Shown piece after piece: positions 1 through 5,930 of a stretch of 8,331 nucleotides of DNA (position 1 is the stretch's first letter; each line of letters starts with the position of its first letter). A program made the translations under genes and the position numbers. Source of the DNA: DASSNR01 sp036278935. GTDB lineage: Bacteria > Gemmatimonadota > Gemmatimonadetes > Gemmatimonadales > Gemmatimonadaceae. The stretch lies in contig DASUKA010000075.1 in assembly GCA_036278935.1 (NCBI GenBank), forward strand, positions 1 through 8,331, read 5' to 3'. The notes below the pieces were generated by a model. It worked only from the letters and a program-made list of their open reading frames with translations, ran no database searches and was not told the origin of the DNA.

Positions 1-138
1 GAGATACAGCGCGCCAACCCAGCGTTTCAGGGGGCGACAAGCGTGCCAATGGGGAGCGACGTGCGGGAGACGCTGCCGGCCGGCGTGGTGGGGAGTACCG
101 CCTACGATACTACCCGCACGGTGCAGTGCCGTTCCTGA
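1..138 (+). CDS. 3' end of an unidentified protein gene (partial)
   Basis: Frame 1 is open from the first base to a TGA at 136-138 and would encode the last 45 residues of a protein ending in VQCRS. Third codon positions are mostly G or C, and the residue mix (few Arg, many Thr, Val, Gly) looks more protein-like than the Arg- and Cys-rich readings of the other frames. I recognise no family; the Gly/Thr/Val-rich tail would suit a secreted or surface protein, but that is a guess. The gene would converge on malQ. Frames 2 and 3 also stay open through this stretch, so the call rests on codon use and composition only. Confidence 0.4.
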   Translation, partial: EIQRANPAFQGATSVPMGSDVRETLPAGVVGSTAYDTTRTVQCRS

Positions 139-333
139 CTACGGAATCAGGACGACCGACCACACAGCTGGTTGCGAGGAGCGCGGCCCCACCGCCGAAC
201 GGCTCGGTGGACCACGCGGCTCATCGGTAGCGAAGGGTGTAAGCTGCGACAGACTGTCAGCGGATGCAACCGGCTGTCGGGGCGGTGGACAGGCGGAAAA
301 TCTCGGAGGGGTGCACGGCCGCCGGCGTGCGAT
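139..333. other. convergent intergenic region
   Basis: This 195-base stretch lies between the putative plus-strand gene end and the malQ stop. I see no convincing gene: the open frames crossing it are Arg/Pro-rich and continue as antisense readings of malQ. It holds two inverted repeats. One is CCACCG (189-194) facing CGGTGG (205-210) with a 10-base loop. The other, at 270-296, is listed separately as a possible malQ terminator. Confidence 0.55.
270..296 (-). terminator. possible weak hairpin terminator after malQ
   Basis: CCGGCTGTC (270-278) and GACAGGCGG (288-296) form a 9-bp stem with a single G/G mismatch and a 9-base loop, 38 bases past the malQ stop. Read on the minus strand, the base after the stem begins TTGCAT, not a real U-tract. 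It could therefore be a stalling or 3'-end-protecting hairpin rather than a classical intrinsic terminator. Confidence 0.25.
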
Positions 334-2586
334 TCAGAGCCGCTGTTCCCCGCCTCGATCTCCACCGCCGTGCACCTCGCTCCCGCCTCCGCCGCTGCCC
401 CCCGTACCTCGCTGCCCGCAACGCAGTGCGGTGGCAACGTCCGGGTCAGTGCGGAGAGCTTCGACCGGCAGGTGCAACCGCCGCGTCCAGCTCGGGTAGC
501 GGTCCTGCCCCACGCCCGGAATGTTCACCGGCTCGGTTTCACCGGTGAGATCAGCGAGGGAAAAACCGACCAGTGCCGCAGGGGTGCGGCAGAGAAAGTC
601 GTGCACGGCGCCACGCAGCTCGGCCGGTGTGGCCGGCTCGCGTGCGGCCGGGAGCGCCCCGTCGGCCGCGAGGCGGCGGAGCAGGGCGCGCCGCTCCCCC
701 TCGCGCGCGCTGCGCGCCACCCGTGCCGCGGTATCGCTGGGAATCGAGCCCGCCGAGCGCCGGAGCAAGATGTCATGCCCCGTCCAGAAGCCCGCGAGAG
801 GGGGCAGGTCGTGCGTGTTGGCGGTGGTGAGCGACAACGGCTCGTACGACGCGACCGGCCGGAAGCCGCCCCGCCGGTAGCGCTCGAAGTAGAGCACGCG
901 CGAGGCCAGGATTCCCCATCGCTTGAGTGTGGGCGGCACCTCGCGCGGCACCGTGCCCAGATCCTCGCCTACCACCAGCGCGCCGTGACGCGTGCTCTCC
1001 AGCGCGAGAATCCCGAGCAGGTCCCGGGTGGGGAAGCGTACGTAGGCGCCTTCGAAGCCCGGACGCCCGTCCGGAATCCAGAACTGCCGGAAGAGGCCCA
1101 GGATGTGATCGATGCGGATGGCTCCGGCATGATCCAGCGCGCTCCGCAGCAGGAGGGTCCAGTAGCGGTACCCGCTCTCGCGCAGACGATGGGGGTCGAG
1201 CGGCGGGAGCGCCCAGTTCTGCCCCTGCGCCGCGAGCGCATCGGGCGGGGCGCCGATACTCACTCCCTTCGCGAACAGCTCCGGAAACGCCCATGCATCG
1301 CTCCCGTCACCGGCCGTACCGATGGCGAGATCCTGGTAGAGCCCGATCGCCATGCCGGCGGCCCGGCCGGCATCCGCCGCCGCGGCAAGCTGCCGGTCCA
1401 GCTCGAATTGCAGCCAGCAGTGGAAGTCCACCGCCTCATGGTGCGACGCCCGGAACGCCGCCACCGCCGCGGAATGCGGGTCGCGGAAGGCGGCCGGCCA
1501 TTCGCGCCAACTCGTGGGCGGCGCCGGGAGCTTCCCGAAGTGCGCCTCGAGCGCCAGAAAGGTGGCAAACGCCGTGAGCGGCTCGCCCTGCGCCGCCAGG
1601 TAGCGCGCGTATGCCATGCCGCGCGCATCCCGTGTTCCGCGATGCGTGCGGGCGAAGGCGCGATGCAGTGCCTCGAGGACCGGTCGCTTGAGCGCCATCA
1701 CCTGGTCGTACTGCACGCGGTCACTCTGGTGCAGCCGGCTCAACGCGGCTCGGGTGTCCTCATGTGCCACGAGGGCACGCGCCTCGGCACAGTCGGCGAA
1801 TTCGGGAATCGCCTCCACGTCCAGGTAGAGCACGTTGCGAAAGAGACGGCTCACCGGACTGTACGGGCTCACGGCGCTGCCGCAGTTCCGCAGCGCGTGC
1901 AACGGGTTGAGGCCAACGAACGCCGCGCCCACGTCTGCGCTCCACTCGAGCAGATGTCGGAGGTCCGTCATGTCGCCCACCCCCCAGTCCCGCGCGCCGC
2001 GCAGCGCGTAGAGATCGGCGGTGATCCCGAACACACGGCGCCCATCAAGCCGCTCGGTTGGGGTGGGACAGTGACGCGGGGTGACAATGCGCATCTGCTC
2101 GGCCCGGCGCTCCACGTCGCCGGGCGGGCCGCAGAGTCGCAGGCGGACGGTGTGATAGCCGGGCTCTGGTGGCAGGGGAAGAGGCAGCCAGATCTCGCGG
2201 GCGCGGTCGCGGCGCAACACGCCGGCCCCTTCGTGCACGGCGCCGCCCTCCTCGTGCAGCTCGATCGACCATTCCAGGGGATGGGATCGCCACCCGGGTG
2301 GGAGCCGCACCCTCACGCGCTTGCCGTGTGTTTCGTTCTCCAGCGCCACATGCACGCACGGTACGAGCTGCTCGTCCTCCCGCACGTCCAGCGCACGGAG
2401 CGCGGCTCGCGCAGCGGACTCGCTGGATGCGTCGACGCCCATGGCGCCGAGGAGCGCGACGCGGGTGCGATCGGCGGTGACGCGGCGCTCCGCACCCGAC
2501 TGGTCCACGTACTCGGAGCAGATGCCCATCCGGTCGGCCAGTGCGCGGAGTGCGGGGCGGGCGAGCGGGGGATCAGCCCCCATCAT
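334..2586 (-). CDS. malQ: 4-alpha-glucanotransferase (amylomaltase, GH77)
   Basis: This cytoplasmic enzyme transfers 4-alpha-glucan segments between maltodextrins, releasing glucose, in maltodextrin and glycogen metabolism. The 750-residue product is slightly longer than E. coli MalQ (about 694). Residues 1-170 look like the N-terminal beta-sandwich region of the long MalQ type. The GH77 catalytic barrel follows, with FGITADLYALRGARDWGVGD at 186-205. The nucleophile is D493 in RIDHILGL, the acid/base is E541 in GEDLGTVP, and the third acid is D593 in NTHDLPPL. GAPPDALAAQGQNWALPP spans 445-462. TEPVNIPG (684-691) and YPSW (697-700) are typical of the C-terminal end. The last 25 or so residues form a Gly-rich tail outside the conserved domain. 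The start has ATG twice in a row and no clear Shine-Dalgarno; residues LRALADRMGI near 13-22 match where the family begins, supporting it. The gene lies 74 bases after the GntR gene on the same strand, with no functional link to it. Confidence 0.95.
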   Translation of the reverse strand: MMGADPPLARPALRALADRMGICSEYVDQSGAERRVTADRTRVALLGAMGVDASSESAARAALRALDVREDEQLVPCVHVALENETHGKRVRVRLPPGWRSHPLEWSIELHEEGGAVHEGAGVLRRDRAREIWLPLPLPPEPGYHTVRLRLCGPPGDVERRAEQMRIVTPRHCPTPTERLDGRRVFGITADLYALRGARDWGVGDMTDLRHLLEWSADVGAAFVGLNPLHALRNCGSAVSPYSPVSRLFRNVLYLDVEAIPEFADCAEARALVAHEDTRAALSRLHQSDRVQYDQVMALKRPVLEALHRAFARTHRGTRDARGMAYARYLAAQGEPLTAFATFLALEAHFGKLPAPPTSWREWPAAFRDPHSAAVAAFRASHHEAVDFHCWLQFELDRQLAAAADAGRAAGMAIGLYQDLAIGTAGDGSDAWAFPELFAKGVSIGAPPDALAAQGQNWALPPLDPHRLRESGYRYWTLLLRSALDHAGAIRIDHILGLFRQFWIPDGRPGFEGAYVRFPTRDLLGILALESTRHGALVVGEDLGTVPREVPPTLKRWGILASRVLYFERYRRGGFRPVASYEPLSLTTANTHDLPPLAGFWTGHDILLRRSAGSIPSDTAARVARSAREGERRALLRRLAADGALPAAREPATPAELRGAVHDFLCRTPAALVGFSLADLTGETEPVNIPGVGQDRYPSWTRRLHLPVEALRTDPDVATALRCGQRGTGGSGGGGSEVHGGGDRGGEQRL

Positions 2587-2599
2587 GCCAACGTGGCAT
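2585..2599. repeat. 15-bp inverted repeat at the malQ start
   Basis: ATGCCA and TGGCAT are perfect 6-bp arms around ACG, and the repeat touches the malQ start codon. It could be an operator half-site pair or a small mRNA hairpin that limits access to the start codon, which lacks a visible Shine-Dalgarno. A short repeat like this may also be chance. Confidence 0.3.
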
Positions 2600-2660
2600 C
2601 AATGTGTCTCACGCCTCACGACTCACAACCCGCACCCCCCGCCCCGCAACCATCGTGCAG

Positions 2661-3422
2661 CTACCAACTTCCCCGCTCACCCAGGGTTTCAATGACGCTA
2701 CTCAGGCGCTCCGCGGCATTGCGCCAGTTGCGGTGGACGGCGCGCTGCGCGGAGTCGGCGTTACCCGCCTCGATCTGCTCGATGATCTTGTCGTGCTCGG
2801 CCACCGAGCGGGAGATCTCATCCACCATGGCGCTGGTGTAGAGGCGGACATAGCGCTCGGCCTGGGGCTTGATCGCATCGTGCAGGGCGATGAGCCGCGG
2901 ACCGGCGCCGCGCTCGACGTAGCGGCGATGGAAGGTGGTATCGAGGTCGAAGATGTGGATGGGATCGGGGCGCGCGGCATGGGCGGCCTCCTCGAGGCCG
3001 CCGTTGAGGGCACGCAGCGTCTCGGCCAGCTCGCTGCGCATGGCCTCCGGAAGCTCGGCGGCCTCGCGGGCGGCAATGCCCTCGACCGCGCCGATGATCC
3101 CGAACAGCTCGCGTGCATCCTCCTGAGTGAGGGGCGCCACGGCGAGCCGGGGCTCCTTCCCGCGGCCGATGCCGACGATGTAGCCCTCCTGCTGCAAGCG
3201 GTGGAGCGCGCTGCGCACGGGGGTGCGGCTCACGCCCAGCCGCTCGGCGATGTCGCTCTCGATAATGCGGGCGCCGGGTGAGAGGCGGCCCCGCACGATG
3301 AGCTCGCGCAGTTGCTGGTAGGCGCGCGCGATGCGATCACCGCGGGCTGAGCGGTCCGCAGCTCGGGAGGAGGTTCCGTGCGTCGTCTTCGCCGCTGCCA
3401 CCGGCGACGGATCATGCGTCAT
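2661..3422 (-). CDS. GntR-family (FCD subgroup) transcriptional regulator
   Basis: This is a DNA-binding, ligand-responsive regulator. With the chosen ATG it has 253 residues, normal for FCD proteins plus a low-complexity N-terminal lead of about 28 residues. The winged helix-turn-helix covers about 33-98, with IAERLGVSRTPVRSALHRLQ (58-77) as the recognition part. The helical FCD domain follows from about residue 100. It keeps the metal/ligand-binding pattern: D161 and H165 in DTTFHRRY, H210 in AEHDKI, and H230 in AVHRNW. FCD regulators usually bind organic acids or amino acids. The gene follows the D-aminoacylase gene on the same strand but seems to have its own promoter with a palindrome. 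In-frame ATGs exist at 3500 and 3587; I prefer 3422 because the upstream residues are poor in structure and the 3587 start lies upstream of the likely promoter. No strong Shine-Dalgarno decides it. Its targets are inferred to be the flanking D-amino acid genes. Confidence 0.9.
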   Translation of the reverse strand: MTHDPSPVAAAKTTHGTSSRAADRSARGDRIARAYQQLRELIVRGRLSPGARIIESDIAERLGVSRTPVRSALHRLQQEGYIVGIGRGKEPRLAVAPLTQEDARELFGIIGAVEGIAAREAAELPEAMRSELAETLRALNGGLEEAAHAARPDPIHIFDLDTTFHRRYVERGAGPRLIALHDAIKPQAERYVRLYTSAMVDEISRSVAEHDKIIEQIEAGNADSAQRAVHRNWRNAAERLSSVIETLGERGSW

Positions 3423-3518
3423 GGGCCGAGTCGAAGTCGCACCGGGATGAGGGGTGCTCCGAGCGAGCGCGGGGGACCGGGCAGTAGTGGATACCGGCAT
3501 GCACACAAGGTGAGTAGG

Positions 3519-3546
3519 AAAGTACACGACTGTTTGACTGATGCAA
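3519..3546 (-). promoter_or_regulatory. candidate promoter of the GntR regulator gene
   Basis: On the minus strand, TTGCAT (3546-3541) and TACTTT (3524-3519) are separated by 16 bases, a fair match to a housekeeping sigma-factor promoter. Transcription would start near 3512. It would leave a leader of about 90 bases before the preferred ATG at 3422, or about 12 bases before the ATG at 3500. The stretch is visibly more AT-rich than its surroundings. Confidence 0.4.
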
Positions 3547-3551
3547 TCAGT
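3537..3551. promoter_or_regulatory. candidate operator palindrome over the GntR promoter
   Basis: ACTGATGCAATCAGT is a perfect inverted repeat with 6-bp arms and a 3-base centre. It covers the putative -35 element of the regulator gene. A short dyad of this size over the promoter of a GntR gene is the usual arrangement for autorepression. That the adjacent regulator binds here is inferred. Confidence 0.45.
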
Positions 3552-3605
3552 GGTCGGGCGAAGGAGTTCCCGGGGCGGCGGGCGCACGCTGCGGCACCCG
3601 TCGCC

Positions 3606-3637
3606 GTCGGGCGCGATGGGGCGTCATGCGGCCCGAC
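3606..3637 (-). repeat. GC-rich inverted repeat downstream of the D-aminoacylase gene
   Basis: GTCGGGC (3606-3612) and GCCCGAC (3631-3637) are perfect 7-bp arms with an 18-base loop, 34 bases after the stop of the amidohydrolase gene. There is no U-tract, so it is at best a weak or Rho-assisted 3'-end structure separating this gene from the GntR gene. Confidence 0.25.
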
Positions 3638-3671
3638 ACCCTCGGCCACGCCGTCCCGCAGGTCGCGCGGC

Positions 3672-5393
3672 CTACCGCCCATACCCCGGCCCGCGCACGA
3701 TCCGCCCAGGCTTCGCCCCGGTCGGCTCCCCGTCGCGCACGACTTCCACGCCATTCACCAGCACCTCCCACACGCCCACCGAGAGCTGGTTCGGTTGCTC
3801 GTACGTCGCGCGATCGATGATCGTCTTCGGGTTGAACACCACCACGTCGGCGTACATCCCCTGGTGCAACATCCCGCGATCGTGGATCGAGAGGCGCTGC
3901 GCTACGGCCCAGGTCATCTTGCGGATCGCGTCCTCCAGTGTGAGCACGTGCTGCTCGCGCACGTAGCGGCCAAGGATACGCGGGTAGTTCCCATAGGCAC
4001 GCGGATGGACCATCGTGCCGTGCATGCTGTCAGGATCGACGCCATCCGCATCGGTGCCGAACTTCATCCACGGCTGTCGGATCTGCATGGCGACGTTCGA
4101 GTCGGAGGCGATGAAGAGGATCTGCCCCAGCCGGTCGCGCTCGGCGAGGGTGAGGTCGATGACGGCATCGGCCCAGTCCTCGCCCATTCCCTTCGCAATC
4201 TGATCGAGCCGTTTCCCTTCATAGCGCTGCTTGAGGGAGTCGATATGGAAGCCGACCACCTCCACGCCGGCCGGCGTTGCGGCGAGGCAGAGGTTCTCCC
4301 AGCTCGTGTCGGGGCGCACCATGTCGGCCTTGATGCGGGAGCGCTCCTTGGGATCCCTGAGGCGCTCGAACAGCTTGCCGTCGGCGTGCGCGGCGGGCGG
4401 AATGCAGGAGGAGAGGCCGTTCGAGCCGGCGGTGTACGCGTACTGATCGGCGCCGACGTCCTGTCCGGCCGCGCGCGCCGAGTCGATCATCGCCACCACA
4501 CGCGCGGCCTTGGGCCAGTTGCTCACCCCCGCCGCTTTCAGGTGATAGATCTCGACCGGCACGCCGCCCTCGCGTCCGATGGTCAGTGCTTCGGTCAGCG
4601 CCTGGAGCAGGCGGTCGCCCTCCGAGCGCATGTGCGTGATGTAGATACCGCCGTACGGCGCCATGGCCTTCGCTTCCGCAATCAGCTCATCGGTCGAGGC
4701 GTAGCTGCCGGGCGGGTAGATGAGCGCGCTCGCGAGACCGAAGGCGCCATCGCGCATGGCATGCCGCACGACCGCGCGCATGGTGTCCAGCTCGGCGGGT
4801 GTGGCGGGTCCTTCGGCCTGGCCCTTGGCGTACGCCCGCACGGTGGAGGCGCCCAGGAAGGAACCGAAGTTTACCGACGCCTTGTGGTGCGCCATCGCAC
4901 GGAGCCAGTGATCGAAGCCATGCGTGCCCGCGAAGCGGCGATAGAGCCGCGCGCGCGCGCCTGACGTGGCGTCATACAGCTTCCGCACGTTCGCGTTGGC
5001 GGGGGCGGGCGTGGAGCCCTCGCCGAAGATCATCGTCGTCACACCCTGCGTGATCATGCTGATGACGCGGCTGTCGCCAGTGAGGAGCTGCTCCGTGGAC
5101 TGCGCCTGGATGTCGATGAAACCGGGCGCGACCACCATCCCGCCCGCGTCGATGTGGCGTGTGGCACGTGCATGGGCCAGGAATCCCGCGGGGGCGATGC
5201 GGGCGATCCGGCCGTCCGTGATGCCGAGATCGCCGTAGAACCAGGGATTGCCCGTGCCATCCACCACGCGCCCACCCGTGATGACGATGTCGTACGACTT
5301 CGGTGCGCTGGCCGGGAGGGAGCGCGACGGCGGGGTCGAGCCCATGGCGAAGGCGGCGAACGGGAGGAGGGGGAGGAGAAGTGTGCGCTTCAT
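3672..5393 (-). CDS. exported N-acyl-D-amino-acid deacylase family amidohydrolase with altered metal motif
   Basis: This is a member of the amidohydrolase superfamily, D-aminoacylase branch, whose characterised enzymes hydrolyse N-acyl-D-amino acids to D-amino acids. It has 573 residues. Residues 1-16 form a likely Sec signal peptide (KR, Leu/Ala-rich core, AFA before a possible cut after 16), pointing to the periplasm. Family landmarks include YDIVITGGRVVDGTGNPWF (34-52), VVAPGFID (87-94), QGVTT (116-120), THMRSEGD (253-260), EIYHLK (281-286), ASDSN (429-433), HPRAYGNYPRILGRYVRE (463-480) and GMYADVVVFNP (512-522). Candidate metal and catalytic residues H254, H284 and D431 are present. The usual HxH after PGFID is instead Q96-A97-Q98, and the GNCG motif carrying the family's metal-ligand Cys reads GEGS (124-127). 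The activity may therefore be shifted, with one metal or a different substrate. The GAGG at 5407-5404 lies 10 bases before the ATG. The gene is divergent from the NSAR operon. Confidence 0.88.
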   Translation of the reverse strand: MKRTLLLPLLPFAAFAMGSTPPSRSLPASAPKSYDIVITGGRVVDGTGNPWFYGDLGITDGRIARIAPAGFLAHARATRHIDAGGMVVAPGFIDIQAQSTEQLLTGDSRVISMITQGVTTMIFGEGSTPAPANANVRKLYDATSGARARLYRRFAGTHGFDHWLRAMAHHKASVNFGSFLGASTVRAYAKGQAEGPATPAELDTMRAVVRHAMRDGAFGLASALIYPPGSYASTDELIAEAKAMAPYGGIYITHMRSEGDRLLQALTEALTIGREGGVPVEIYHLKAAGVSNWPKAARVVAMIDSARAAGQDVGADQYAYTAGSNGLSSCIPPAAHADGKLFERLRDPKERSRIKADMVRPDTSWENLCLAATPAGVEVVGFHIDSLKQRYEGKRLDQIAKGMGEDWADAVIDLTLAERDRLGQILFIASDSNVAMQIRQPWMKFGTDADGVDPDSMHGTMVHPRAYGNYPRILGRYVREQHVLTLEDAIRKMTWAVAQRLSIHDRGMLHQGMYADVVVFNPKTIIDRATYEQPNQLSVGVWEVLVNGVEVVRDGEPTGAKPGRIVRGPGYGR

Positions 5394-5522
5394 CGGTGAC
5401 GTGCCTCGACGCGGTATGGAATCTGCTGCCCATGAAGATGTATCCGGACACGGCGAGCCGGTGGCACCTGGTGCGTGGCATCGCGTGCTCGCGCCGCGGA
5501 ATTCGCGGAACCCCGAGTGCTT
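5394..5522. other. upstream region of the D-aminoacylase-like gene
   Basis: No gene is apparent here. It contains overlapping small palindromes GGTGGCACC (5460-5468) and GCACCTGGTGC (5464-5474). A third repeat, CCGCG / GAATT / CGCGG (5494-5508), lies 14 bases past the stop of the possible small ORF. I see no convincing -35/-10 pair on the minus strand in this stretch, so transcription of the amidohydrolase gene may come from farther right, near the 5832-5849 repeat. Confidence 0.4.
5404..5407 (-). promoter_or_regulatory. ribosome binding site of the D-aminoacylase-like gene
   Basis: GAGG on the minus strand sits 10 bases upstream of the ATG at 5393. The spacing is slightly long but acceptable, and it supports the start that yields an intact signal peptide. 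Confidence 0.45.
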
Positions 5523-5804
5523 TCATCCTTCCCCGGCGTTCGCGACGACGGTGACGAGCGACGTATCAAGGCCCGGCGGCCCCGCCAGACTTTCCTTGAA
5601 CGCGGTGACGTGCCAATGTTCGAGATCGCCGGTATTCGAGGGGCCGATGCGAGCGATCGACTCGTCACCCTCCTTCGCAACGCGGACATCGCCCTGGAGG
5701 CGGTGCACATCGGGGCCTGGCTCTATATCAATCGACGGCGCCGGCGTCGGAACCGGCACCCGCAACGCGTGGAGTACGTGGTGGAACATGCTCGACCGGG
5801 CCAT
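5523..5804 (-). CDS. possible small hypothetical protein (93 aa)
   Basis: This ORF runs from ATG at 5804 to TGA at 5523-5525. A GAGGA sequence (5812-5808) lies just ahead of the ATG, with tight 3-4 base spacing; an alternative in-frame ATG is at 5816. The product is not Arg-rich as random GC-rich readings tend to be, and it ends in a mildly hydrophobic segment (TSLVTVVANAGEG). I recognise no domain, signal peptide or membrane span. It would be co-directional with the D-aminoacylase-like gene, 129 bases upstream of it. Against it, the frame stays open far upstream as an antisense reading of the GNAT gene, and the opposite strand also has an open frame here. It may be non-coding. Confidence 0.3.
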   Translation of the reverse strand: MARSSMFHHVLHALRVPVPTPAPSIDIEPGPDVHRLQGDVRVAKEGDESIARIGPSNTGDLEHWHVTAFKESLAGPPGLDTSLVTVVANAGEG

Positions 5805-5831
5805 CGGTCCTCGCATGAGTGACTCGGCGTT

Positions 5832-5849
5832 GTATACCTTGCGGTATAC
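5832..5849. promoter_or_regulatory. 18-bp perfect inverted repeat with two GTATAC boxes (candidate operator)
   Basis: GTATACC (5832-5838) and GGTATAC (5843-5849) are perfect 7-bp arms around TTGC. Each arm contains GTATAC, itself a 6-bp palindrome, with centres 12 bp apart. From family knowledge, FCD-type GntR regulators such as UxuR/ExuR bind boxes with a GTATAC core, so the FCD regulator in this window is a reasonable candidate binder. The repeat also supplies -10-like hexamers on both strands: TATACT at 5845-5850 (plus) and TATACA at 5836-5831 (minus). No good -35 partners are seen, which would fit an activated or repressed promoter. It lies between the divergent transcription units. Confidence 0.6.
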
Positions 5850-5930
5850 TGACCCGCGCCATAACTTGTGCCGCGTCCCGTAGAGACGCAACCTGCGCCT
5901 CCACGACACTCCGACTCCCCCTCCCCGGGC

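Noticed and set aside
147..437. A 96-residue minus-strand open frame overlapping the malQ 3' end
   Set aside because: It overlaps malQ in another frame, has no ribosome binding site seen, and encodes an Arg/His/Pro-rich sequence with no known motif.
172..2841. An 889-residue plus-strand open frame across the whole malQ region
   Set aside because: It is the antisense reading of malQ, whose catalytic residues are all present on the minus strand. The plus-strand product is Arg/His-rich with no domain, a common artefact of GC-rich genes.
2541..3281. A 246-residue plus-strand open frame opposite the GntR gene
   Set aside because: It is the antisense shadow of a well-supported helix-turn-helix and FCD protein.
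3423..3587. N-terminal extension of the GntR regulator to ATG 3587 or 3500
   Set aside because: The added residues are low in structure and unlike the family. The 3587 start would lie upstream of the best promoter candidate. The ATG at 3500 remains possible but lacks a ribosome binding site.
3378..4964. A 528-residue plus-strand open frame opposite the D-aminoacylase-like gene
   Set aside because: It is antisense to a clear amidohydrolase gene and shows no recognisable motif.
5475..5822. A plus-strand frame of 115 residues in the divergent region
   Set aside because: The product has a run of consecutive Arg residues and no ribosome binding site was seen. It is in register with the minus-strand ORF, so at most one is real, and this one looks less protein-like.
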